Source: Gammaproteobacteria bacterium (lineage in GTDB: Bacteria; Pseudomonadota; Gammaproteobacteria; Granulosicoccales; Granulosicoccaceae). From it: DNA of 9,481 nt. The notes below the pieces were generated by a model. The model was not told where the DNA came from and ran no database searches. It was given only the letters and a program-made list of their open reading frames with translations. The position numbers and the translations under genes were made by a program. This document shows, piece by piece, positions 1-6,740 of the stretch. Within the stretch, counting starts at the first letter, position 1, and the number at the start of each line of letters is the position of its first letter. The stretch is from positions 1-9,481 of the forward strand of contig JAGRHW010000126.1 in the NCBI GenBank assembly GCA_020444765.1. The letters are read 5' to 3'.

Positions 1-1
1 T

Positions 2-292
2 CGCGCCCGCATGCCTTACCGGATGCAGTTCGCCTGCTTTATGCTGGACGGGCTTTTGTGGATCATCTTCGCCTTCGTGGTGATCTATTACACCTTTGAG
101 CAGACCTGGCTGGCCTACGACAACTTCGCCATCGTCGGCGGCACCGACAACGTGATGGAATGGTGGTTTTATCTCGCCACGCCGCTGGCCTGGAGCCTGA
201 TTATCATTCGCGTGATTCAGAATCTCATCCAGGATTACCAGCGCTATCAACGGCGCGAACCTTTCGTCCTGCAAGCCTCGTTGATGGATTAG
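2..292 (+). CDS. TRAP transporter small permease (DctQ-type), 3' part only
   Basis: The frame is open from the left edge, so the true start lies outside the window and the first internal ATG at 11 need not be the start; about 96 C-terminal codons are present. The product is the small membrane subunit of a tripartite ATP-independent periplasmic (TRAP) transporter, which pairs with the large permease and a periplasmic binding protein to import carboxylate-type substrates using an ion gradient. Two hydrophobic segments are visible, one beginning GLLWIIFAFVVIYYTF and one around YLATPLAWSLIIIRVI, followed by a basic, Gln-rich cytosolic tail, as expected for the end of this family. The assignment rests mainly on the adjacent, clearly recognisable large-permease gene, 13 bp downstream. 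The substrate cannot be read from this fragment, and the binding-protein gene is not in view. Confidence 0.85.
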   Translation, partial: RARMPYRMQFACFMLDGLLWIIFAFVVIYYTFEQTWLAYDNFAIVGGTDNVMEWWFYLATPLAWSLIIIRVIQNLIQDYQRYQRREPFVLQASLMD

Positions 293-305
293 GAGACTAT
301 CGATC

Positions 306-1592
306 ATGGACAACGGAACTCTTATCGCGCTGATCTCGGTCGGCGTCACGGTACTCTTTTTAATCGGCGTGCCGATCTTTCTGGTCATAGGCTTCTGGGT
401 CATTGGCTGCAGCCTGGTTATAGACTTCACCCTGGCCAATGTGGGCGTCACCCTGTTCGAGGGGCTGAGCTTCTTCGGTCTGCTGGCGCTGCCGCTGTTT
501 ATCATGACCGGCGACCTGATCAACGCCGCGGGCATCGCCAAGCGGATGTCCGACTTCGCCTATTCGATACTCGGCTGGGTACGCGGCGGACTCGGCATGG
601 CGACCATCGGCGCCTGCGGCATGTTTGCGGCGATTTCCGGCTCCAACGCCGGCACGACTGCCACTATCGGCTCGATCATGCAGCCGGAGATGAAGAAAAA
701 CGGTTACGACGAGCGTTTTGCGGCGGCCACCGCCGCGGCCGGCGGCACGGTGGGCATCATCATTCCGCCAAGCATTATCTTTATCGTTTACGGGTTTTTG
801 CTCGACCTGCCGATCAGCGACCTGTTTATCGGCGGCATGCTGCCCGGCGTGCTAATGGTTATCGCCATGCAGGGCGCCTGCTTTCTGGTGTGCCGGAAAA
901 ACCAGTGGGGACATTTGATCCGCTTCGAGCCGAAAAAAATCGGCGTCGCCGCGCTCAAGGCCTATCTTGGCTTTATCGCCATCGCGATCGTGATCTATGG
1001 TATTTATTCGGGCACCTTCTCACCCACCGAGGCGGCCGGCGTAACGGTCGGCTTCTGTCTGATCGCCGGCGTGCTGATCACCCGTCAGATCAAGATCAGC
1101 AAATTACCGGAAATCCTCCTGCGCTCCGGGCAGATTACCGGCATGCTCGCGCCGCTGATCGCGGTGTCGGTGGTGATGCAGCAGATCCTCTCGCTGCTCG
1201 GCGCCGGCGAAGTCGTCAACGGCTGGATGGCGGATCTCGGCAAACCCGAATACGTTCTGCTGGCCTGCATGTTTCTGGTGCTGGCGGCCGGCACCGTGCT
1301 GGAAAGCCTGCCCAACACCATCATCCTCGCCCCGATCCTCGCACCTATTGCCTACAGCGCCGGGGTCGATCCGATTCACTTTGCGGTGATTTTTCTGGTC
1401 GGTGACGCGATCGGCTTTATCACCCCGCCCTACGGACTCAATCTGTATGTCGCCAGCGGCATGACCGGCATACCGTATTTTTCCATCGTCCGCTACGTGT
1501 TGCCTTATCTGTTCGCGCTGCTGGTGGCCTGGATGATCATCGCGTTTTGGCCACCTTTGTCGACCTTTCTGCTACAGTATGGCGGTACCTGA
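306..1592 (+). CDS. TRAP transporter large permease (DctM-type)
   Basis: At 428 aa this is the usual length for a DctM subunit, the inner-membrane channel-forming part of a TRAP transporter. It is hydrophobic throughout. Family-typical blocks are visible: ALPLFIMTGDLINAAGIA (about residues 60-77), FAAISGSNAGTTATIGS (about 107-123), the IIPPS motif with P154-P155-S156, FSPTEAAG (238-245) and ITPPYGLNLYV (372-382). Both PP-containing loops belong to the repeated halves of the permease. The ATG at 306 is preceded by AGGAG at 291-295, which overlaps the TAG stop of the small permease, so the two subunits are translationally close. The substrate is not determinable; C4-dicarboxylates, sialic acid, keto acids and aromatic acids are all used by this family. 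The IclR gene 27 bp downstream points to an organic or aromatic acid (inference). Confidence 0.96.
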   Translation: MDNGTLIALISVGVTVLFLIGVPIFLVIGFWVIGCSLVIDFTLANVGVTLFEGLSFFGLLALPLFIMTGDLINAAGIAKRMSDFAYSILGWVRGGLGMATIGACGMFAAISGSNAGTTATIGSIMQPEMKKNGYDERFAAATAAAGGTVGIIIPPSIIFIVYGFLLDLPISDLFIGGMLPGVLMVIAMQGACFLVCRKNQWGHLIRFEPKKIGVAALKAYLGFIAIAIVIYGIYSGTFSPTEAAGVTVGFCLIAGVLITRQIKISKLPEILLRSGQITGMLAPLIAVSVVMQQILSLLGAGEVVNGWMADLGKPEYVLLACMFLVLAAGTVLESLPNTIILAPILAPIAYSAGVDPIHFAVIFLVGDAIGFITPPYGLNLYVASGMTGIPYFSIVRYVLPYLFALLVAWMIIAFWPPLSTFLLQYGGT

Positions 1593-1619
1593 TCGGCTGG
1601 ACACGGAAAACAGGCCTAA

Positions 1620-2408
1620 ATGAGCAGCGATAACGAGAAAAAAAACCACCCCACTATCTTGCGGGGTCTGATCGTTCTGGAAAAAGTCATCGAGGCCGGA
1701 CGGCCCATCTCGGGCTCCGAGCTCATCGAGCAGCTGGAACTGCCGAAACCCACGGTTAACCGCATACTCCAGCAGCTCGAAGAGTCCGGCCTGTTGCTGC
1801 GCGAGCCCGGCAACCGGCGGTATATGCCGGGGCTCCGCGCCCGTCAGATGGCGATCGGCGTGATGACCAACAGCGCGGTCGGCGCGCCGCGCCACGCGAT
1901 ACTCAAGGCCTTATCCGAGGAAATCGGCGAGACCTGCAACTGCACGATGCTGGACGGTGATCACACGGTTTATTTCGATCGCGTCGAAGCCAACTGGCCG
2001 TTTCGCATTCAGTTACCGGTCGGCTCGCAGATGCCGCTGCACTGCACCGCCAGCGGCAAGCTGTTTCTTGCTCATATGGAGTCGCGCCAGCGCCGCCGCC
2101 TGATCAGCGCCGCACCGCTCAAGCGCTATACCGAACGCACCATCACCGACCCCGAGCTGTTACTCAACGAACTCAAAAATACCGAAAAAGACGGCATCGG
2201 GGTGGACAACGAAGAATTGATGACGGGCATGGTCGCGGTCGCGGTACCCGTGTTCAATCAGGAAAACAAAATCTGCTTTACGCTGGCGGTTCATGCGCCG
2301 ACGGCGCGCAAATCGCTGGAAGAACTGCGCCAGTATTTACCGTCCCTGCGTCGTGCCGCGGCATCGATGTCGACTATTTACTGCAATCCCGGCGACGCCG
2401 AAGAATAA
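1620..2408 (+). CDS. IclR-family transcriptional regulator
   Basis: A 262-aa protein with the two-domain IclR layout. An N-terminal winged helix-turn-helix occupies about residues 12-70, including ISGSELIEQLELPKPTVNRI as the HTH and the wing near LLREPGNRRYMPG. A C-terminal effector-binding domain occupies about 80-255, with the characteristic LPVGSQMPLHCTASGKLFLA segment and GIGVDNEELMTGMVAVAVPV. IclR proteins are dimeric repressors or activators that sense small organic acids and usually control neighbouring catabolic or transport genes. The gene follows the TRAP permease after 27 bp on the same strand and a strong terminator lies 85 bp after its stop, so it looks like the last gene of the TRAP operon. 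A weak AGG at 1612-1614 precedes the ATG. The ligand is unknown; the TRAP substrate or its first metabolite is the natural guess. Confidence 0.93.
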   Translation: MSSDNEKKNHPTILRGLIVLEKVIEAGRPISGSELIEQLELPKPTVNRILQQLEESGLLLREPGNRRYMPGLRARQMAIGVMTNSAVGAPRHAILKALSEEIGETCNCTMLDGDHTVYFDRVEANWPFRIQLPVGSQMPLHCTASGKLFLAHMESRQRRRLISAAPLKRYTERTITDPELLLNELKNTEKDGIGVDNEELMTGMVAVAVPVFNQENKICFTLAVHAPTARKSLEELRQYLPSLRRAAASMSTIYCNPGDAEE

Positions 2409-2493
2409 AACGAACCGGTTTACCCTGAAATGTCCGGATCATTAAAAAATAATCTGCCACGCCCCGAACGCTATTGAAAACCTGAATCATCGA

Positions 2494-2527
2494 CAAGCCG
2501 GGACCCTTGGCCCCGGCTTGCGTTTTT
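2494..2527 (+). terminator. Rho-independent terminator of the TRAP/IclR operon
   Basis: A perfect 9-bp stem, CAAGCCGGG (2494-2502) with CCCGGCTTG (2512-2520), encloses a 9-nt loop and is followed by CG and five T (2523-2527). It is oriented for + transcription. On the - strand the stem is preceded by the A-run and not followed by T, so it does not serve the convergent small gene that ends at 2530. Confidence 0.9.
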
Positions 2528-2529
2528 GC

Positions 2530-2778
2530 TTAGGCAATATTGATGGTGGTGTTGGCGTTGATATTGTCGTCTCCGCCGTCGCCGGATACCGCCATATTGG
2601 CCTGGCCCTGCGCCTGCTGAACAGCCTGGCTGGCCGCTCCCATGGAAGCGCCTGCCCCACCGATGCCGTCCACGATGCCGGCGCCGCCGAGTCCCAGTGA
2701 GTTGAGATCCTGTGCACTCACGTTGCCTTGTGCGCCCTGGTTGCTTTGAAGGATGTCGCCACCTGATTTGTCTGTCAT
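2530..2778 (-). CDS. Small Gly/Ala/Gln/Asn/Asp-rich protein of unknown function
   Basis: I do not recognise this 82-aa protein. A GGAG-containing ribosome binding site (in CGGAGCAGAACA directly before the ATG) supports the start. It contains only 12 amino-acid types: by my count 17 Gly, 13 Ala, 9 Gln, 8 Asn, 7 Asp, 7 Ser, 6 Ile, 4 Leu, 4 Val, 3 Met, 3 Thr and one Lys. There is no Cys, Pro, aromatic residue, His, Arg or Glu, so it is strongly acidic. The layout is a polar N-terminus (1-19), then VSAQDLNSLGLGG (20-32), a Gly/Ala segment with GxxxG-like spacing (31-50), a Gln-rich stretch (51-59), and a polar end GDGGDDNINANTTINIA. Segment 20-32 loosely resembles double-glycine secretion leaders, and the following Gly/Ala core recalls class II microcins in composition, but no exporter or immunity gene is nearby. 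It is a convergent neighbour of the IclR gene and divergent from the SLC13 gene. Confidence 0.7.
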   Translation of the reverse strand: MTDKSGGDILQSNQGAQGNVSAQDLNSLGLGGAGIVDGIGGAGASMGAASQAVQQAQGQANMAVSGDGGDDNINANTTINIA

Positions 2779-3051
2779 TGTTCTGCTCCGATAATTTAAA
2801 AGTAAGGTTTAAAATTTTACCGGGACTGTTGTGTCCCTGTGATGACTATAATCGGCGAACGGGCGCGCTACTGCTGCGGCATAATCACGCGAAAAATGTA
2901 AAAAATTACCGCTCCCATCCAGACGGCTCAAAAGCACAGCCCTAGCCTTTGTTTATAGAGACCTACCCTTTACGACATATAAACTTGTATTACGCGATCA
3001 TTTATTATTAAGCGGTTTGCCATTCACCTTTAAAGCATCCGGAGTGCTGAC
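2779..3051. promoter_or_regulatory. Divergent intergenic region between the 82-aa gene and the SLC13 gene
   Basis: This 273-bp spacer should hold both promoters, but I see no convincing sigma-70 pair. It contains a short inverted repeat, GGGAC (2822-2826) and GTCCC (2833-2837) around a 6-nt loop, about 45-55 bp upstream of the small gene. That could be an operator or a leader stem-loop. The stretch at about 2945-3012 is markedly AT-rich compared with its surroundings and is the likeliest site of the SLC13 promoter. No coding frame in the spacer looks real. Confidence 0.4.
3041..3044 (+). promoter_or_regulatory. Ribosome binding site deciding the TTG start of the SLC13 gene
   Basis: GGAG lies seven nucleotides before the TTG at 3052. 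No ATG or GTG in this frame lies nearby with a comparable site, and the residues directly after the TTG are a basic pre-membrane stretch (SDKKNLPVKK), so TTG is the likely start. Confidence 0.75.
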
Positions 3052-5007
3052 TTGAGCGACAAAAAAAATCTGCCTGTTAAAAAAATCCTTGCAGGCATCT
3101 TGTTCGCTTTGTTGGCTATTTACCTCGCCTACCGGGTGCCCAATATCGAAATTGCCTGGGTAAGCGCGGTACTGATCTTCACGATCTACCTGTTCGCGTT
3201 TGAAATCGTCGATGTCGATGTCGCGGCTATTACAATCATGGTACTGCTCGGCCTGAGCAGTCTGTTCGCCCCGCTGATGGGCCTGGAGGAAGGCCTGGTC
3301 TCGACCAGCCATCTGTTCGATGGTTTTGCCAGTAACGCGGTGATGTCAATTATCGCCGTCATGATCATCGGCGCGGGGCTCGATAAAACCGGCATCATGG
3401 GCCAGGTCGCCGCCTTTATTCTGCAAATCGGCGGCAGCACGGAAAAACGCATCATCCCGATCATCTCCGGCACCGTGGCGTTTATTTCCTCGTTTATGCA
3501 AAACGTCGGCGCCGCCGCGCTGTTTCTGCCGGTAGTCAGCCGGATATCCGCGCGCTCCGGCATCGACATGTCGCGGCTGCTGATGCCGATGGGGTTTTGC
3601 GCCATCCTCGGCGGCACGGTTACGATGGTCGGTTCCAGTCCGTTGATCCTGCTCAACGACCTGATCCTCAACTCCAACCGCGCGCTCAGCCCCGAACAGC
3701 AAATGGAAACCTGGGGGCTGTTCAGCGTCACCCCGATCGGTATAGCGCTGGTGCTGACCGGCATTGTTTACTTCGTGGTGTTCGGCCGCTTCGTGCTGCC
3801 CGCCTCGAAAAGCGAGGGCGTCACGCAGGCCAGCGAAGGCACGGTCGGTTATCTCAACCGCACCTACGATCTCGGCTATGACACCATAGAAATCCGCATC
3901 CGCGATGACTCGCCGGTGGCCGGCAAAAACCTGCTGGAAGTCGAGGAGCAATACCATATCCGCGTGGTGGCGATGAAGCTGCATCGCCATCTGCTGGTCG
4001 GCCCGAACAAGCTCGACCGCGACCTGATTATCGAAGCCGGAACCCGGATCGCCATCGTCGGCATCCCGGAATACGTGGAAAAATTCGCCGAGGAAAACGG
4101 CTTGCGCATGCGCCGTGATCTGGTCGCCTTTGCCGACGCCCTGTCGTACAGCAAGTCCGGTATCGCCGAACTCGTCATCACCCCGACCTCGTCCCTGATG
4201 AATAAATCCGCCAAGGACATCTGGCTGCGCAAACGCTACGGCCTGACGCTGATCGGCCTGATCAGCAACGGCCAGGTCCACGACGAGCGCGAGGATATTC
4301 TGGATATCCCCTTCAAGCCGGGCGACACCCTGATAGCCCACACCACCTGGGAAACCCTCGCGCGGCTCGAAAAAGACAAGGATTTCGTCGTCGTCACCAC
4401 CGAATTCCCGCACGAGGAAACCCGCCCGCATAAGGTCGGCTGGGCCGGGCTGTTCTTTCTGATCGCCCTGTCGATGGTGCTGTTCAGCGACCTGCGCCTC
4501 TCGGTCGCGCTGCTGACCGGCGCCCTTGGCATGATCTGGTCCGGCGTCCTGACCATCGACGAAGCCTACGACGCGGTCAGCTGGAAAACCGTCTTCCTGC
4601 TGGCCAGCCTGATACCACTCGGCCTCGCCGTGGAAACCTCCGGCACCGCCGCCTGGATCGCCGACCAGACCCTCGCGGTACTCGGCGACGTACCCGACTG
4701 GACACTACAAGCCGCGCTTGCAGTACTGGCAACATTCTTCACCCTCGTCATGTCGAATGTCGGCGCCACCGTCCTGCTGGTGCCACTGGCGGTCAACATC
4801 GCCGTCAGCGCCGGCGCCAACCCGGCCATGTTCGCCCTCACCGTCGCCCTCGCGACCTCCAACTCGTTTATCATCCCCACCCACCAGGTCAACGCCCTGA
4901 TCATGGGCCCCGGCGGTTACCGCGTCGCGGACTTTATGAAATCCGGCGGCATTATGACAATCCTGTTCCTGGTTGTGATGTTGTCGGTGTTGAATTTGCT
5001 GTACTGA
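3052..5007 (+). CDS. SLC13-family permease with two RCK_C (TrkA_C) domains
   Basis: A 651-aa inner-membrane transporter of the ion-transporter superfamily (SLC13/DASS, CitMHS-like). N-terminal helices occupy about residues 10-260. Two tandem RCK_C (TrkA_C) cytosolic domains follow at about 272-353 (from IEIRIRDDSPVAGKNLLEVE) and about 363-453 (from SGIAELVITPTSSLMNKSA), then a second membrane half occupies about 460-651. Repeated half-motifs are visible: QNVGAA (150-155) with GGTVTMVGSSP (187-197) in the first half, and SNVGAT (568-573) with ATSNSFIIPTHQVNA (601-615) in the second. These correspond to the substrate and cation hairpins. The family moves sulfate, di- or tricarboxylates or other anions with Na+ or H+. 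RCK_C domains usually bind small ligands and may gate transport. The substrate cannot be read from sequence. The hydrolase gene follows after 31 bp and may be co-transcribed. Confidence 0.92.
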   Translation: MSDKKNLPVKKILAGILFALLAIYLAYRVPNIEIAWVSAVLIFTIYLFAFEIVDVDVAAITIMVLLGLSSLFAPLMGLEEGLVSTSHLFDGFASNAVMSIIAVMIIGAGLDKTGIMGQVAAFILQIGGSTEKRIIPIISGTVAFISSFMQNVGAAALFLPVVSRISARSGIDMSRLLMPMGFCAILGGTVTMVGSSPLILLNDLILNSNRALSPEQQMETWGLFSVTPIGIALVLTGIVYFVVFGRFVLPASKSEGVTQASEGTVGYLNRTYDLGYDTIEIRIRDDSPVAGKNLLEVEEQYHIRVVAMKLHRHLLVGPNKLDRDLIIEAGTRIAIVGIPEYVEKFAEENGLRMRRDLVAFADALSYSKSGIAELVITPTSSLMNKSAKDIWLRKRYGLTLIGLISNGQVHDEREDILDIPFKPGDTLIAHTTWETLARLEKDKDFVVVTTEFPHEETRPHKVGWAGLFFLIALSMVLFSDLRLSVALLTGALGMIWSGVLTIDEAYDAVSWKTVFLLASLIPLGLAVETSGTAAWIADQTLAVLGDVPDWTLQAALAVLATFFTLVMSNVGATVLLVPLAVNIAVSAGANPAMFALTVALATSNSFIIPTHQVNALIMGPGGYRVADFMKSGGIMTILFLVVMLSVLNLLY

Positions 5008-5038
5008 GGCGACGCTTCCGGATTGACAGGAGCATGAA

Positions 5039-6109
5039 ATGCAAAGGTATCAGGCAGGATACATCAAAGGCATATTCTCCGACGACAACCGACAAGACTG
5101 GGATGACAAGCAACCCAGACCAGTTTCATGGTCATGCTGGTACCCCGCTCCATTCGACAACCCAACCATTGACCTGAAATTCGGTCACAGAACGGGCTCA
5201 AACCTGCCTTTATTCTCTCAAGGTCAAGTCGCGGAAAAAGCGCCGATCTCGGACAGTCAAGACGAATGGCCGCTAGTAGTATTTTCACACGGCACCGGAG
5301 GCACTTCGACCGGACTCGCCTGGTTGGGAACCAGACTCGCTCAAACAGGGTACATCTGTATCGGTGTAGATCATCATGGCAACACCGCCATCGAGCCTTA
5401 TCGCGCGGAAGGGTTTATTTGCTGGTGGGAGCGAGCCTCGGACCTCTCATTCATCATCGATCATGCAAACGATATAGCAGCGATCAAGAATAGAGTCGAT
5501 TCCCGCAACATCAGTGTTGTCGGCTTTTCTCTAGGAGGATATACCGCCCTGTCTCTGACAGGCGCAGTAACATCAATGGCACAATTTGAAGCCTGGCTCC
5601 TTGCGAGTCCCAACCCGACTCATGGACCCAGAGAGTTTCCCAATATTGACCAGGAAATACCACTACTCATGGCCAAATCACCCCGGTTTCGTCAGTCATG
5701 GGATAGACACGGTGACCTGTATTTGGATACCCGTATTTCAAAATGCGTTGCAATTGCACCCGCACCACCCGTCAGGGCTTTTTTGACAGACAGCCTCTCC
5801 AGCATTGCATGCCCGACCTTCATCATTTCGGGAGAAGCAGATAATGAAGCCCCCTACGAACAATGCTCTGTGTGGCTATCGAAGCAAAACCCGGGATTCC
5901 GCCTTCAGTCCGCAGGCAAGGACGTCGGTCACTATACATTCCTCTCGGAATGCACTCATCATGGAAAGTCTGTCGAGCAGGAAATCTGCATAGACCACCC
6001 TCATATTATCCGATCGGAAATTCACGATGAGGTATCATCAAAGATTGTGGATTTTTTGAGAAAAAATCAAGACACCCACAGAAAAAATCAAGACACCCAC
6101 AATTTATAA
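5039..6109 (+). CDS. Alpha/beta hydrolase, dienelactone hydrolase / PAF-acetylhydrolase-like
   Basis: A 356-aa alpha/beta-hydrolase without signal peptide, probably cytosolic. The fold's landmarks are clear: oxyanion strand and loop PLVVFSHGTGG (H84-G85), nucleophile elbow VVGFSLGGY with Ser164, an acidic residue in ISGEADNEAPYEQC (Asp268), and DVGHYTFL with His298. Together these give a plausible Ser-Asp-His triad. Spacing and motifs resemble predicted dienelactone hydrolases and platelet-activating-factor acetylhydrolase-like esterases, so ester or lactone hydrolysis is expected; the substrate is unknown. AGGAG at 5028-5032, six nucleotides before the ATG, supports the start. It lies 31 bp after the SLC13 gene, suggesting co-transcription. 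It reads as less GC-rich than the transporter genes upstream, hinting at separate origin. The last residues are a duplicated heptapeptide (RKNQDTH twice) created by a 21-bp tandem repeat, so the original C-terminus was probably different. Confidence 0.88.
   Translation: MQRYQAGYIKGIFSDDNRQDWDDKQPRPVSWSCWYPAPFDNPTIDLKFGHRTGSNLPLFSQGQVAEKAPISDSQDEWPLVVFSHGTGGTSTGLAWLGTRLAQTGYICIGVDHHGNTAIEPYRAEGFICWWERASDLSFIIDHANDIAAIKNRVDSRNISVVGFSLGGYTALSLTGAVTSMAQFEAWLLASPNPTHGPREFPNIDQEIPLLMAKSPRFRQSWDRHGDLYLDTRISKCVAIAPAPPVRAFLTDSLSSIACPTFIISGEADNEAPYEQCSVWLSKQNPGFRLQSAGKDVGHYTFLSECTHHGKSVEQEICIDHPHIIRSEIHDEVSSKIVDFLRKNQDTHRKNQDTHNL
6060..6101 (+). repeat. 21-bp tandem duplication of a REP-like repeat at the hydrolase 3' end
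   Basis: Two identical 21-bp units (6060-6080 and 6081-6101) sharing the core GAAAAAATCAAGACACCCAC sit head to tail and in frame, encoding the duplicated heptad RKNQDTH at the end of the hydrolase. Related copies occur at 6143-6162 and beside the RAYT gene. Read on the - strand the unit is GTGGGTGTCTTGATTTTTTC. Confidence 0.9.
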
Positions 6110-6118
6110 AAGCCAGAT

Positions 6119-6727
6119 TCAAGCCCCCTCTAAAGCCAGAAGGAAAAAACCAAGACTCGCACTATTCAACTGTGCCCTCTTCTCACGTGCCCAGTTCAGC
6201 AAGGCTCTGAGGTTCCTGAATGCTTGGTTGGTCTTAATAGGTGCTGTCATTGAGAGCTCACGGAACCTCTTGATACAAGCATCCTTCGTTATGGTGGCAA
6301 CGGACCTATCCACTCAGTCCTTGGAGCTTCGCTCCACGCATTTCCGTATATCTTGCTTTGACCCTCTCTGAGAGGCCCGTTCTTCGTCCTGCAGTTGGTG
6401 ATGTAGTCTTCCATCACATCGCGAAGGGTCGCTACCTGCGCTGTGCGCTTCCGCTTCTCAGCCTGAGTGTCGCCGTCATACATCTCAAGGAGCTTCACCT
6501 GAGCTCTGCGCCGCGCTTCGTCTGCTGCTATCAGCTCGAATAGCCCTATTGGTGAAGGGCTTGGACTTGCCATGCACTCTGGCTTGCACTATCCAGGTTT
6601 TGCTACCTGACGCTGTCACCCTGACGCAGAAGCCCCTCGTCTCACTGTCCCAGTGGAATTCTTGGCTCTTGCCGCTCGGTGGCTTCAGAACTTTGACCTT
6701 GGTGTTAGTGAGTCTCTTGCAGGGCAC
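6119..6727 (-). pseudogene. Tyrosine (phage-type) integrase remnant, N-terminal arm and core-binding part
   Basis: The remnant begins with a GTG at 6725-6727. The first frame encodes a DUF4102-type arm-binding domain (KPPSGKSQEFHWDSETRGFC and VRVTASGSKTWIVQARVHGK). The match then shifts frame near 6545-6556 and continues as FELIAADEARRRAQVKLLEM, with VATLRDVMEDYITNC further on. It shifts back to the first frame near 6361-6372, reading SKQDIRKCVERSSKD, a TGA (6314-6316) where Trp would be expected, and then VDRSVATITKDACIKRFREL with the core-binding helices FRNLRALLNWAREK. Similarity to integrases stops at about 6170-6178. The catalytic domain with the Arg, His and Tyr residues is absent, so the gene is dead. 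Intact relatives are about 400 aa; roughly half remains. No tRNA gene or clear attachment site is seen next to it. It marks an old island or prophage integration. Confidence 0.88.
6143..6162 (+). repeat. Degenerate copy of the REP-like repeat
   Basis: GAAAAAACCAAGACTCGCAC matches the 20-bp core of the hydrolase-end repeat at 17 of 20 positions, in the same orientation, 42 bp after the tandem pair. It lies just past the point where integrase similarity ends, so repeats occupy the broken end of that gene. Confidence 0.65.
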
Positions 6728-6740
6728 AGGGCACCTCGGC

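Noticed and set aside
890..1405. 171-codon + frame inside the TRAP large permease
   Set aside because: It is an Arg-rich out-of-frame translation of the conserved permease, with no independent ribosome binding site.
2530..2778. Similarity of the 82-aa protein to RebB-like killing-trait (R-body) proteins
   Set aside because: A small MG...Q/A-rich stretch is reminiscent, but the length, conserved Reb segments and gene clustering are not there.
2712..2945. 77-codon + frame across the start of the 82-aa gene and its upstream region
   Set aside because: It overlaps the better-supported - gene, has no good ribosome binding site and gives an unstructured Cys/Arg/His-rich product.
3346..4431. Long open frame on the - strand (about 361 codons) inside the SLC13 gene
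   Set aside because: It lies entirely antisense to a clearly conserved transporter and encodes a His/Asp/Gln/Arg-rich, domain-free product typical of the complement of GC-rich coding DNA.
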